Source: Rhizorhabdus wittichii RW1
GTDB lineage: Bacteria > Pseudomonadota > Alphaproteobacteria > Sphingomonadales > Sphingomonadaceae
Length of the DNA stretch: 64,000 nucleotides
NCBI GenBank assembly: GCA_000016765.1
Contig: CP000699.1
Span: forward strand, 496,001-560,000
Direction: 5' to 3'
The notes under the pieces were generated by a model. It searched no databases, was not told where the DNA came from, and was given only the letters and a program-made list of their open reading frames with translations. Shown here one piece after another: positions 1-8,386 of the stretch. Every line of letters begins with the position of its first letter. The stretch's first letter is position 1. A program made the position numbers and the translations under genes.

Positions 1-545
1 CGCTCTACGCCTTCTCCTCGGAGAACTGGCGGCGGTCGACCGAGGAAGTGTCCGACCTGATGGGGCTGCTGCGCCATTATCTGCGCAAGGAGGTCGCCGA
101 GCTCGACCGCAACGGCATCCGCCTGCGGACGATCGGCGACATCAACGGGCTCGAGGGCGACCTGGTCGACCTGGTCCGCGAAGGGGTCGAGCGCACCAAG
201 CATAATCGCCGCCTCGATTTCGTGCTGGCGCTCAACTACGGCGCGCAGGACGAGATGGTCCGCGCGGTGCGGGAGATCGCCGCCGACGTGCGCGACGGCC
301 GGCTCGCGCCCGAGGACATCTGCAGCGCGGTGATCGACGGCCGGCTCGACACGCAGGACCTGCCGCCGCTCGACCTGCTGATCCGCACCTCGGGCGAGCG
401 GCGCCTGTCCAATTTCCTGCTCTGGCAGGCGGCCTATGCCGAACTGCTGTTCGTCGACACGCTATGGCCCGACTTCGACGGCGCGGCGCTGGCCGCCGCG
501 ATCGCCGACTTCGGGGCGCGGGAGCGCCGCTTCGGCGGCCGATAA
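1..545 (+). CDS. uppS: Isoprenyl (undecaprenyl) diphosphate synthase, 5'-truncated
   Basis: Makes the C55 isoprenoid diphosphate that becomes the lipid carrier for peptidoglycan and other glycans, by cis-condensation of isopentenyl diphosphate on farnesyl diphosphate in the cytosol. The reading frame is open from base 3 and enters the window inside the protein, so about 180 residues and the stop are visible and the N-terminal catalytic Asp region is missing. Visible family blocks are YAFSSENW near the left edge and the substrate-binding RTSGE motif about 55 residues before the end, followed by NFLLWQAAYAE. cdsA starts 4 bases after the stop, so this is the first visible gene of the uppS-cdsA-dxr-rseP-bamA-ompH-fabZ operon. 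Identity is secure; only the start is unknown. Confidence 0.95.
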   Translation, partial: LYAFSSENWRRSTEEVSDLMGLLRHYLRKEVAELDRNGIRLRTIGDINGLEGDLVDLVREGVERTKHNRRLDFVLALNYGAQDEMVRAVREIAADVRDGRLAPEDICSAVIDGRLDTQDLPPLDLLIRTSGERRLSNFLLWQAAYAELLFVDTLWPDFDGAALAAAIADFGARERRFGGR

Positions 546-549
546 GGTC

Positions 550-1356
550 ATGGCACAGGCCGCGGCCTCCGAACTCCGGCTCCGTATCCTTTCGGGCATC
601 GCGATGATCGCGGTGGCGCTGGGCGCGCTGTGGCTGGGCGGTACCGCCTTCTGGGCGCTCGCGTCGCTGCTGGCGGTGCTGATGATGCTCGAATGGTCGG
701 CGATGGCCAAGGCCGCCAAGTGGCAGGCCGCGGTCGGCGCCGCGATCGTCGCCGCGCTGATGGTGACGGCGCTGCCCTTCATCGATCCTGCGGCTATGGC
801 GCGCTATTCCGGCCGGCTGATCGCGCAGACGATCGACCTGGCCGGGCTCGGCGCGATCCTGCTGGCCGTGATCGGCTTCCGCGCGCGGCTCGGCGCCGGC
901 GTGCTCTATACCGCGCTGCCGGCGATCGCGCTCGTCTTCCTGCGCGAGCAGGCGGGGCAGGGGCTCGTCCTCGCGCTCTGGACGCTCGTCATCGTCTGGG
1001 CGACCGACATCGGCGCCTTCTTCGCCGGCCGCGCGATCGGTGGGCCCAAGCTCGCCCCCGCGCTCAGCCCGAACAAGACCTGGGCGGGACTGATCGGCGG
1101 GATGATCGCCGCCGCGATCGTCGGCGCGCTGGTCGCGCGGGCCGGCGGCCTGCCGGCCTTCTGCCTGTTCGCCGCCGCGCCGCTCGCGGTCGCCGCGCAG
1201 GCGGGCGACCTGTTCGAAAGCTGGCTCAAGCGCCGCTCGGGCGTGAAGGACAGCGGCAAGCTGCTGCCCGGCCATGGCGGGGTGCTCGACCGGCTCGACG
1301 GCGTGGTGCCGGTGGCGGTGCTGGTCGCCGCCGCCGTCGCGGGGGGATGGCTGTGA
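550..1356 (+). CDS. cdsA: Phosphatidate cytidylyltransferase
   Basis: Converts phosphatidic acid and CTP to CDP-diacylglycerol, the branch-point precursor of phospholipids, in the inner membrane. The 268-residue protein is nearly all hydrophobic helices. It carries the CDP-DAG synthase signature near the C-terminus, seen as SGVKDSGKLLPGHGGVLDRL, and the upstream ATDIGAFFAGR and SPNKTWAG blocks typical of the family. The ATG at 550 is chosen because it follows the uppS stop by 4 bases; the frame is also open upstream, but only inside uppS. The stop overlaps the first codons of dxr. Length matches the family. Confidence 0.95.
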   Translation: MAQAAASELRLRILSGIAMIAVALGALWLGGTAFWALASLLAVLMMLEWSAMAKAAKWQAAVGAAIVAALMVTALPFIDPAAMARYSGRLIAQTIDLAGLGAILLAVIGFRARLGAGVLYTALPAIALVFLREQAGQGLVLALWTLVIVWATDIGAFFAGRAIGGPKLAPALSPNKTWAGLIGGMIAAAIVGALVARAGGLPAFCLFAAAPLAVAAQAGDLFESWLKRRSGVKDSGKLLPGHGGVLDRLDGVVPVAVLVAAAVAGGWL

Positions 1357-2516
1357 CCGCGCGGAGCATCGCCATCCTCGGCGCGACTGGCTCGATCGGC
1401 ACCTCGACCCTCGACCTCGTCGAACGCGAGCCCGATCGTTTCCGCGTGACCACGCTCACCGCCCAGCGCGACGTCGACGGCCTCGCCGCGGCGGCGCGGC
1501 GGACCGGCGCCGAACTGGCCGTGATCGGCGATCCCGCGCGCTATGACGATCTCAAGGCGGCGCTCGCCGGCACCGGCATCCGCGCGGCCGCCGGCGTGGA
1601 GGCGATCGTCGAGGCCGCCGCGGCCGGCGCCGACTGGACGATGGCGGCGATCGTCGGGATCGCCGGGCTGCGGCCGACCCTGGCGGCGCTGGCGGCCGGG
1701 GGGACGGTGGCGCTCGCCAACAAGGAATCGCTGGTCTCGGCCGGCGCGCTGATGACCGACGCGGCGCGCGCGCATGGCGCGACGCTGCTGCCGGTCGATT
1801 CGGAGCATAATGCCGTCTTCCAGTGCTTCGACCATGCCGCGCCGGGCAGCATCCGCAAGGTGACGCTGACCGCGAGCGGCGGGCCGTTCCGCGACTGGAG
1901 CATCGAGGCGATGCGCGCGGCGACCCCGGCCCAGGCGGTCCGCCACCCCAACTGGTCGATGGGCGCCAAGATCTCGGTCGATTCGGCGACGCTGATGAAC
2001 AAGGGCCTCGAACTGATCGAGGCCTTCCACCTCTTCCCGCTGCCGCCCGAGGCGTTCGACGCGATCATCCACCCGCAATCGGTGGTCCATGCGCTGGTCG
2101 ACTATATCGACGGATCGGTGCTCGCGCAGCTCGGCACGCCCGACATGCGCACCCCGATCGCGCACAGCCTGGCCTGGCCGCAGCGCATGGCGACGCCCTG
2201 CCGCCGGCTCGACCTGGCGACGGTCGGCCGGCTCGATTTCCTCGCGCCCGACCTCGAACGTTTTCCGGCGCTGGCGATCGCGCTCGACGTGCTTGCGGCC
2301 GGCGGCGCCCGCCCGGCGATCCTCAACGCTGCCAACGAGGTGGCCGTGGCCGCCTTCCTCGACGGGCGGATCGGTTTCCTCGACATCGCGTTAATCGTCC
2401 GCAAAGCCTTGGAGCGCTATGATCCGCCGGCTCCGGCTTCGCTCGACGACATCTTCGCGATCGACGCCGGCGCCCGCAGGGCCGCGCAGGCGACGATGGA
2501 GGTTATGACGGCGTGA
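1347..2516 (+). CDS. dxr: 1-deoxy-D-xylulose 5-phosphate reductoisomerase
   Basis: Second step of the methylerythritol phosphate (MEP) isoprenoid pathway: NADPH-dependent rearrangement and reduction of DXP to MEP in the cytosol. The 389-residue product has the N-terminal NADPH-binding GATGSIG loop, then ANKESLV, the metal-binding VDSEHNA block, and the substrate-binding NWSMGAKISVDSATLMNKG region, all in the usual order. The ATG at 1347 is in frame and overlaps the end of cdsA by 10 bases; a GTG at 1353 is an alternative start. Its stop overlaps the rseP start (GTGA), so the two are translationally coupled. Grouping with uppS joins precursor supply and polyprenol synthesis in one transcript. 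Confidence 0.96.
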   Translation: MAVTARSIAILGATGSIGTSTLDLVEREPDRFRVTTLTAQRDVDGLAAAARRTGAELAVIGDPARYDDLKAALAGTGIRAAAGVEAIVEAAAAGADWTMAAIVGIAGLRPTLAALAAGGTVALANKESLVSAGALMTDAARAHGATLLPVDSEHNAVFQCFDHAAPGSIRKVTLTASGGPFRDWSIEAMRAATPAQAVRHPNWSMGAKISVDSATLMNKGLELIEAFHLFPLPPEAFDAIIHPQSVVHALVDYIDGSVLAQLGTPDMRTPIAHSLAWPQRMATPCRRLDLATVGRLDFLAPDLERFPALAIALDVLAAGGARPAILNAANEVAVAAFLDGRIGFLDIALIVRKALERYDPPAPASLDDIFAIDAGARRAAQATMEVMTA

Positions 2517-3646
2517 CAGACAGTCCCGGTATCCTCTTCACGATATTGGCTTTCCTGCTCGTCATTGGGCCGTTGATCTTCGTCCACGAGCTCGGCCATT
2601 ACCTGGCCGGACGCTGGTGCGGGGTGAAGGCCGACGTCTTCTCCATCGGCTTCGGGCGGGAGATCGCCGGCTATACCGATTCGCGCGGCACCCGCTGGAA
2701 GCTGGGCTGGATGCCGATGGGCGGCTATGTGAAGTTCGCCGGCGACATGAACCCTGCGAGCGTGCCGACCCCCGAATGGCTCGCCCTGCCGCCCGAGGAG
2801 CGCGCCAGGACCTTCCAGGCCAAGCCGGTCTGGCAACGCTTCCTGATCGTCTTCGCCGGGCCGTTCACCAATTTCGTCGTCGCGATCGGCATCTTCATGG
2901 CCTTCTTCGCGGCCTATGGCGCGCCGCGCACCCCCTCGGTGGTGTCGGCGGTGATCGAGGGATCGCCGGCCGCGCGGGCTGGGATGCAGCCCGGCGATCG
3001 GGTCGTCGCGATCGAGGGGCGGCCGATCGAACGGTTCGACGACCTCGCCGACATGATCCGCTTCCGCCCCGACGAGCGGCTGCGGATCGACCTGGTCCGC
3101 GGATCTGAGACGAGGACGCTGTTCGTCGTGCCGGTCGCCAATGTCGAGCGCGATCGCTTCGGCAACGAATTCCGCAAGGGCACGATCGGCGTGCTGTCGG
3201 GCCCGCAGATCGTGGTGCCGGTGCCGCTTCACGAGCTTCCGGTGGAGGCGACCCGTCAGACCTTCGGTATCGTCCGGATGATGGTCGACACGCTCGGCCA
3301 GATCGTCACCGGCCGCCGTTCGGTCAAGGAATTGGGCGGTCCGATCAAGATCGCCCAGGTCTCCGGCCAGCAGGCGTCGCTGGGCCTGCTCAACTTCGTC
3401 ATGTTGATGGCTCTCATTTCGATTAATCTGGGATTCATCAACCTATTGCCAATCCCCATGCTCGACGGTGGCCATCTGGTCTTCTACCTGTTCGAGGGAA
3501 TAGCGCGCCGGCCCGTGCCGGAAAGGGCGATGGAATGGGCGTTTCGATCGGGTCTGGCGGTGCTGCTGTCGTTCATGATCTTCGTGACGCTCAACGATAT
3601 TCTCTCGCTGGGGGCGCTGGAGCGGCTTGCCGGGTTGATCGGCTGA
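2513..3646 (+). CDS. rseP: Site-2 intramembrane zinc protease RseP
   Basis: Inner-membrane metalloprotease of the S2P family that cleaves anti-sigma factors and remnant signal peptides inside the membrane. Residues 25-29 are HELGH, the zinc-binding HExxH inside the first transmembrane helix. A PDZ domain follows at about residues 125-205 (GSPAARAGMQPGDRVVAI). The C-terminal membrane helix carries NLLPIPMLDGGH, the third-ligand LDG motif. The 377-residue length is typical of alphaproteobacteria, which have one clear PDZ domain. Starts with GTG in a 4-base overlap with dxr. Location directly before bamA is the classic order and fits a role in envelope stress response. Confidence 0.95.
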   Translation: MTDSPGILFTILAFLLVIGPLIFVHELGHYLAGRWCGVKADVFSIGFGREIAGYTDSRGTRWKLGWMPMGGYVKFAGDMNPASVPTPEWLALPPEERARTFQAKPVWQRFLIVFAGPFTNFVVAIGIFMAFFAAYGAPRTPSVVSAVIEGSPAARAGMQPGDRVVAIEGRPIERFDDLADMIRFRPDERLRIDLVRGSETRTLFVVPVANVERDRFGNEFRKGTIGVLSGPQIVVPVPLHELPVEATRQTFGIVRMMVDTLGQIVTGRRSVKELGGPIKIAQVSGQQASLGLLNFVMLMALISINLGFINLLPIPMLDGGHLVFYLFEGIARRPVPERAMEWAFRSGLAVLLSFMIFVTLNDILSLGALERLAGLIG

Positions 3647-3716
3647 GCTTGTTGGGGCAGTGCATGCGCACGCTCCCACGTTCGGGGGTCAGGGATTCTT
3701 TCGAGGCGGGGAACGC

Positions 3717-6449
3717 GTGACGGCGACGACGACGAACATCCATCGGGCGCGGCTATTGTCGGCGCTCCTCGTCGGCACGATGCTCGGCGGGCTGGCGCAG
3801 CCGGCGATGGCGCAGCAGGCCCCGGCTCCCGAACCCGCGGCTCCGGCCGCCCAGCCCGTTGTGCTGGGACCGGCGCAGACGCTGGGCACCATCAAGTCGG
3901 TCAACGTCGCCGGGTCGGAGCGTCTCGAGGCCGACACGGTGCGCTCCTACGTCAAGCTCGCCCCGGGCGAGAGCTACACCCGCGAGGCGCTCGACCAGGC
4001 GCTGAAGGACCTCTACGAGACCGAGCTGTTCGCCGACGTGCAGGTGCGCGACGACGGGCAGGGCAACATCACCCTCCAGGTCCGCGAGAACCCGGTCGTC
4101 AACCGCATCGTGCTGGAAGGCAACAAGCGGCTCAAGGCCGACAAGATCAATCCGGAGATCAAGCTGGCGCCGCGCCAGATCTTCACCCGGTCGAAGGTCC
4201 GCGCCGACGTCAACCGCATCATCGAGCTGTATCGCCGCCAGGGCCGCTTCGCCGCGACCGTCGAGCCGAAGATGGTCCAGCTCGACCAGAACCGCGTCGA
4301 CATCATCTTCGAGATCCACGAGGGCGACAAGTCGAAGGTCCGCAAGATCAACATCATCGGCAACGAGAAATTCTCGGACGGCCGCCTGCGCGGCGAGATG
4401 GCGACCAAGCAGACCGGCCTCACCAAGATCTTCTCGTCGGGCACCAGCTACGATCCCGACCGCATGTCCTACGACCAGCAGAAGCTGCGTCAATATTATC
4501 TGACGCAGGGCTATGCCGACTTCCGCGTCGTGTCCGCCGTTGCCGAGCTGACGCCGGACAAGAAGGACTTCATCATCACCTATGTCGTCGAGGAAGGCTC
4601 GCGCTACAAATTCGGCGACGTCGACCTCGAAAGCGAGATCCGCGACATCAAGGCGTCGACCTTCAAATATCTGCTGCCGATGAAGAAGGGCGACTGGTAC
4701 AACGCGAAGCAGGTCGAGGACACCGTCGACGCCATCACCGAGGCGACCGGCGTGTTCGGCTTCACCCCCGACGTCCGTCCGGACTTCAACCGCGACAAGG
4801 ACGACCTGACCATGGGGGTGGTCTTCAAGATCAACCAGAGCCCCCGCGTCTATGTCGAGCGGATCGACATCAACGGCAACACCCACACCAAGGACAAGGT
4901 CGTCCGCCGCGAATTCCGGCTGTCGGAAGGCGACGCCTTCAACAGCTTCAAGGTCAAGCGCTCGCGCGACCGCATCCAGTCGCTCGGCTTCTTCCAGGAC
5001 AAGTTCGAGGTCGAGCAGAAGCCCGGATCGGCGCCCGACCGCGTCGTGCTGGAGGCGAACGTCGAGGAGAAGTCGACCGGCGAGCTGCAGGTGTCGGCGG
5101 GTTATTCGAGCCTCGAGCGCTTCATCGTCGACCTGTCGATCCGCGAGCGCAACTTCATGGGCAAGGGGCAGGAGCTCCGCGCCGGGGTCAGCTACTCGAC
5201 CTATTCGAAGTCGATCGAGCTGGGCTTCACCGAACCCTATGTGTTCGACAAGAACATCGCGGTCGGCGTCGACCTGTTCCGGCGCGACTACAACTCGTTC
5301 AACTTCGCCGGCAACGACCGCAACACCACCTATGAGCAGACCACGACCGGCTTCCAGCTCCGCGCCGGCGTGCCGCTGACCGAGTTCATCACCCTCGCGA
5401 CGCGCTACGGCCTCAGCTATGATCAGGTGTCGCTGAACAAGTTCACCTATTACACCGATACCAATGGCGACGGCATCCGCGACGCCTGCGACCCGGTGGT
5501 GGCGGGGCGCTATCTCTGCGACGCGATCGGCAACCGGGTGACCTCGTCGGTCGGCTACTCGCTGGTGTTCGACAACCTCAACAACCGCATCCGCCCGTCG
5601 CGCGGCCAGCGCGCCGTGTTCAGCCAGGATTTCGCCGGCCTCGGCGGCAAGGTCCGCTATATCAAGACCTCGGTGCAGGCGACCAAATATTGGGGCATCG
5701 GCGGCGGCTTCATCTTCTCGGCAGGCGGCGAGGGCGGCTACATCAAGGGTCTCGGCCAGGACGTCCGCCTGATCGACCGCTTCTATCTCGGCGAGCCGGA
5801 CATGCGCGGCTTCGGCATCCGCGGCGTCGGCCCGCGCGTGATCCGCCGCTACATCGATCCCAACACCGGCCAGTTCGCGGCGGTCAACGACAAGAACTAC
5901 ACCAATGACGACGCGCTCGGCGGCAAGGCCTATTATCGCGGCCGCCTCGAAATGGAGATACCGCTCGGCAACGGCGCCCGCGAGCTCGGCCTGCGTCCGT
6001 CGATCTTCATGGACGTCGGCGCCGTGTTCGGCGTGTCGAAGCCGTCGCTGATCGCGCCGGAGAATCCCGGCTATCCGTTCCAGCAGGATGAGGACGGCAA
6101 CTATCTGCCGGTGCTGCGGCCGCTGCTCGACAGCAAGGGCCGCCAGCTCTTCATCACGGCCGAAGGCAATGACAACGCAGGCACCTATACGCTCTGCGAG
6201 ATCGGCTATTCGTCCTCGTCGAAGAAGCCCTGCGTCGGCAGTGTCATGAACACGAAGGCCCAGAATACGATCAGCCCGTTCCGCGAGGATTTCTACGGCG
6301 ACTCCGCCAAGCCGCGCCTCTCGGTCGGCTTCGGCGTCAACTGGAACTCGCCCTTCGGTCCGTTCCGCATCGATATCGCCAAGGCTCTCCTCAAGGAGCC
6401 GGGCGACAACACCAAGCTCTTCACTTTCAACGTAGGGACACAGTTCTGA
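3717..6449 (+). CDS. bamA: Outer-membrane protein assembly factor BamA
   Basis: Central component of the BAM complex, which folds beta-barrel proteins into the outer membrane. GTG at 3717 gives a 910-residue precursor with a signal peptide ending at about PAMAQQ, and is preceded by a GAGGCGGGG ribosome-binding site; ATG/GTG codons back to 3660 are in frame but put about 19 extra residues before the signal peptide. Five POTRA repeats occupy roughly residues 50-420 (for example NRIVLEGNKRLKADKI), then a C-terminal barrel with MRGFGIRGVGPR (loop 6 RGF motif) and a terminal phenylalanine (GTQF). Two loops carry cysteine pairs (DACDPVVAGRYLCD and a late loop near 6,180-6,240). The stop overlaps the ompH start by one base. 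Confidence 0.96.
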   Translation: MTATTTNIHRARLLSALLVGTMLGGLAQPAMAQQAPAPEPAAPAAQPVVLGPAQTLGTIKSVNVAGSERLEADTVRSYVKLAPGESYTREALDQALKDLYETELFADVQVRDDGQGNITLQVRENPVVNRIVLEGNKRLKADKINPEIKLAPRQIFTRSKVRADVNRIIELYRRQGRFAATVEPKMVQLDQNRVDIIFEIHEGDKSKVRKINIIGNEKFSDGRLRGEMATKQTGLTKIFSSGTSYDPDRMSYDQQKLRQYYLTQGYADFRVVSAVAELTPDKKDFIITYVVEEGSRYKFGDVDLESEIRDIKASTFKYLLPMKKGDWYNAKQVEDTVDAITEATGVFGFTPDVRPDFNRDKDDLTMGVVFKINQSPRVYVERIDINGNTHTKDKVVRREFRLSEGDAFNSFKVKRSRDRIQSLGFFQDKFEVEQKPGSAPDRVVLEANVEEKSTGELQVSAGYSSLERFIVDLSIRERNFMGKGQELRAGVSYSTYSKSIELGFTEPYVFDKNIAVGVDLFRRDYNSFNFAGNDRNTTYEQTTTGFQLRAGVPLTEFITLATRYGLSYDQVSLNKFTYYTDTNGDGIRDACDPVVAGRYLCDAIGNRVTSSVGYSLVFDNLNNRIRPSRGQRAVFSQDFAGLGGKVRYIKTSVQATKYWGIGGGFIFSAGGEGGYIKGLGQDVRLIDRFYLGEPDMRGFGIRGVGPRVIRRYIDPNTGQFAAVNDKNYTNDDALGGKAYYRGRLEMEIPLGNGARELGLRPSIFMDVGAVFGVSKPSLIAPENPGYPFQQDEDGNYLPVLRPLLDSKGRQLFITAEGNDNAGTYTLCEIGYSSSSKKPCVGSVMNTKAQNTISPFREDFYGDSAKPRLSVGFGVNWNSPFGPFRIDIAKALLKEPGDNTKLFTFNVGTQF

Positions 6450-7084
6450 TGAAATCCTTCCTGAAGACGGCGGCCAGCGTGGCCGCCCTCGCGCTTCTTC
6501 CCGTCGCGGCCAATGCCCAGGCGGCCGCGGCGCCGGCCGCCGCCGCCGTCAACACCGGCGTCGCCGTCGTCGACCTCGAGGGCGCGGTCGCCAATTCGGC
6601 CGCTTATCGTTCGGCGATGACCCAGATCGAGACCACCTACAAGGCGCAGTTCACCGCGCTGCAGACCCGCCAGACGGCGCTGCAGGGCGAGCTGGGCCCG
6701 CTCCGCACCGAGATCGAGAATCTCCAGAAGAACCCGGCGACGCCGAAGGCGACGCTCGACGCCAAGATCGGCGCCTTCCAGCAGAAGGGCCAGGCCGCCC
6801 AGGCCGAGCTGCAGCGCCTTGCCGCCCCGATCGCCCGTCCGCAGGCCTATGTGAAGGAGCAGATCGGCGCCAAGGTCGAGCAGGCTCTCAAGGCCGCGAT
6901 GACCGCGAAGAAGGTCGGCGTCGTGATCGGGCCTGAGGCGGTCGTCGCCGTCCAGGGCGGTTCGGACCTCACCCCCGACGTCGTGACCCAGCTCAACGCG
7001 CTGGTGCCGAGCGTCTCGATCACTCCGCCGGCCAACTGGCAGCCGGGCCAGGCCGAGCAGGCCGGCGCTCCGGCGGGACGCTGA
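6449..7084 (+). CDS. OmpH/Skp-family periplasmic chaperone
   Basis: Skp-like proteins hold unfolded outer-membrane proteins in the periplasm and deliver them to BamA. The 211-residue precursor starts with a clear signal peptide ([18 protein letters not shown], cleavage after ANA). It then has the OmpH pattern: a short beta segment with [10 protein letters not shown], a long charged coiled-coil region at about residues 55-125 (alternating Lys, Gln, Leu, Glu), and a C-terminal [11 protein letters not shown] strand. The C-terminal tail rich in Pro, Gly and Ala is longer than in E. coli Skp. The ATG overlaps the bamA stop (TGATG), so the two are coupled, which matches the known bamA-skp-fabZ order. 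Confidence 0.9.
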   Translation: MKSFLKTAASVAALALLPVAANAQAAAAPAAAAVNTGVAVVDLEGAVANSAAYRSAMTQIETTYKAQFTALQTRQTALQGELGPLRTEIENLQKNPATPKATLDAKIGAFQQKGQAAQAELQRLAAPIARPQAYVKEQIGAKVEQALKAAMTAKKVGVVIGPEAVVAVQGGSDLTPDVVTQLNALVPSVSITPPANWQPGQAEQAGAPAGR

Positions 7085-7094
7085 TCTTCCCTCG

Positions 7095-7568
7095 ATGAGC
7101 GAAGACGCACCGAAGATCCTTGGCCCGCTGGACGTCCGGCGGGTCATGGCGGCGCTGCCGCATCGTTACCCCCTGCTCCTCGTCGATCGCGTCGAGGAGC
7201 TGGTGGTCGACGAGCGGATCACGGCGATAAAGGCCGTCACGATCAACGAGAATTTCTTCCAGGGCCATTTCCCCGGCCGTCCGATCATGCCCGGCGTGCT
7301 GATCGTCGAGGCGATGGCGCAGGCGGCGGGGGTGCTGGCGGTCGAATCGCTCGGCCTCGCCGGCTCGGGCAAGCTCGTCTATTTCATGACGATCGACGAG
7401 GTGAAGTTCCGCACCCCGGTCGAGCCCGGCGTGCTGCTCCGCCTCGAGGTCGCCTTCGCGCAGAAGCGCGGCAGCGTCTGCAAGTTCGAGGGCAAGGCCT
7501 ATATCGGCGACAAGCTCGCCGCCCAGGCCAATTTCACCGCGATGATCGCGGACCCGCCCACCGACTGA
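7095..7568 (+). CDS. fabZ: 3-hydroxyacyl-ACP dehydratase FabZ
   Basis: Dehydrates beta-hydroxyacyl-ACP in type II fatty-acid synthesis, supplying acyl chains for phospholipid and lipid A in the cytosol. The 157-residue hot-dog-fold protein begins with [21 protein letters not shown] and has the catalytic block [26 protein letters not shown] split over residues about 55-80, with the active-site His in GHFPGRP and Glu in VEAMAQ. Start ATG lies 10 bases after the ompH stop. It is the last gene of the envelope operon here; lpxA does not follow directly, unlike in enterobacteria. Confidence 0.95.
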   Translation: MSEDAPKILGPLDVRRVMAALPHRYPLLLVDRVEELVVDERITAIKAVTINENFFQGHFPGRPIMPGVLIVEAMAQAAGVLAVESLGLAGSGKLVYFMTIDEVKFRTPVEPGVLLRLEVAFAQKRGSVCKFEGKAYIGDKLAAQANFTAMIADPPTD

Positions 7569-7581
7569 GCCACCTGCTTCG

Positions 7582-7652
7582 CTTGCCTTATCGGGCCCGA
7601 GGCTGTAGAGGCGCCGCTTCGCTTCCCGGCTGGTCGGAAACCAGCCATTTTT
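7582..7652 (+). promoter_or_regulatory. rpmE promoter and leader hairpin
   Basis: Between fabZ and rpmE there is a possible promoter (TTGCCT near 7583 and GTAGAG near 7605, spacing about 16-17) followed by a perfect 7-bp stem GGCTGGT/ACCAGCC at 7628-7646 with a CGGAA loop and a run ATTTTTC. This has the form of an intrinsic terminator. It ends only about 17 bases before the rpmE start and next to its GGAG ribosome-binding site. It either ends the fabZ transcript or, if the promoter call is right, lies inside the rpmE leader and could attenuate it. Confidence 0.55.
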
Positions 7653-7668
7653 CTGGAGCCAGACGACG

Positions 7669-7899
7669 ATGAAGAAAGATATCCATCCCGACTACCACAG
7701 CATCACGGTGCAGCTGGTCGACGGAACCACCTACCAGACCCGCTCGACCTATGGCTCGGCCGGCGACACGCTCCAGCTCGACATCGATCCGTCGGTGCAT
7801 CCGGCCTGGACCGGCGGCAAGTCGCACATGCTGGATGCAGGCGGCCAGGTGGCGCGTTTCAACAAGCGTTTCGGCGGGCTCACGCTCGGCAAGAAATAA
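7669..7899 (+). CDS. rpmE: 50S ribosomal protein L31
   Basis: Component of the large ribosomal subunit that bridges the two subunits. The 76-residue product begins [19 protein letters not shown] and has the alphaproteobacterial L31 blocks [20 protein letters not shown] and RFNKRFGGL. It lacks the four cysteines of zinc-binding L31, which is normal for this alphaproteobacterial form. Start ATG has a GGAG ribosome-binding site at 7655. The gene is set between two terminator-like hairpins (7628-7652 and 7930-7959), so it is likely a single-gene transcript. Confidence 0.95.
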   Translation: MKKDIHPDYHSITVQLVDGTTYQTRSTYGSAGDTLQLDIDPSVHPAWTGGKSHMLDAGGQVARFNKRFGGLTLGKK

Positions 7900-7929
7900 G
7901 CTTGGTTCCGAACATTCGGACGTGGATAT

Positions 7930-7959
7930 GGCCGGGTATCGCCCGGCCATTTTCATTTC
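7930..7959 (+). terminator. Intrinsic terminator after rpmE
   Basis: A perfect 7-bp stem GGCCGGG/CCCGGCC with a TATCG loop (7930-7948) is followed by ATTTTCATTTC. It lies 30 bases after the rpmE stop and just before the next gene, and it argues that the VanZ-like gene starts at 7970 rather than at the earlier in-frame ATG at 7928, which would translate through the stem. Confidence 0.75.
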
Positions 7960-7969
7960 GGGGCACGGC

Positions 7970-8329
7970 ATGGCGCTGATCGACCTCTACCGCCGCTTCA
8001 AGATCCCCGTCTTCTGGACGACGCTGCTGATCGTCTATGGCCTGGCGATCATGCCGGCCGACCGGGCCCCTGACCTCGGCGCGGGCGACAAGGTCAACCA
8101 TATGGCGGCCTTTTTCGTCCTGACCCTGCTGGGTCGGGTCGCCTATCGCCCCGTCGCCGCCTGGCGGCTCGCAACCGGCCTGTCGCTGTTCGGCATCCTG
8201 ATCGAGCTGACCCAGGCGATCCCGGCCGTGCGGCGCGACGCCAGCGTCTGGGACTGGGTGGCGGACAGCGCCGCGATCCTGATCGCGCTCGGCGCGGCGC
8301 TGATCGTCGAGCGGCTGCGCCGCCGATAG
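7970..8329 (+). CDS. VanZ-like small membrane protein
   Basis: The 119-residue protein has four predicted hydrophobic segments (from about residues 11, 42, 64 and 98) and the VanZ-family features DKVNHMAAFFVL near residue 43 and a second-half block ending in VWDWVADSAAILIALG, where the D-x-x-A-N/D pattern of VanZ is seen. VanZ relatives are small inner-membrane proteins of poorly known function; only one member is linked to teicoplanin resistance, and nothing here suggests resistance. The ATG at 7970 is preferred over 7928 because a terminator lies between them. No partner gene is evident. Confidence 0.75.
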   Translation: MALIDLYRRFKIPVFWTTLLIVYGLAIMPADRAPDLGAGDKVNHMAAFFVLTLLGRVAYRPVAAWRLATGLSLFGILIELTQAIPAVRRDASVWDWVADSAAILIALGAALIVERLRRR

Positions 8330-8342
8330 GGCTCCGATCCTA

Positions 8343-8370
8343 CGTCATGCCGGCGGAGGCCGGCATGACG
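8343..8370. repeat. REP-like perfect palindrome
   Basis: A 12-bp perfect stem CGTCATGCCGGC/GCCGGCATGACG with a GGAG loop fills the convergent gap between the VanZ-like gene and the MBL gene. It has no T-run. The arms share the CGTCATnCC-nGC start of the longer 93-bp elements at 28,144, 43,706 and 56,333, so it looks like a single-core relative of that family. It could also serve as a two-way transcript stabiliser or terminator. Confidence 0.6.
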
Positions 8371-8386
8371 GAATGGGAGCAGCTGA

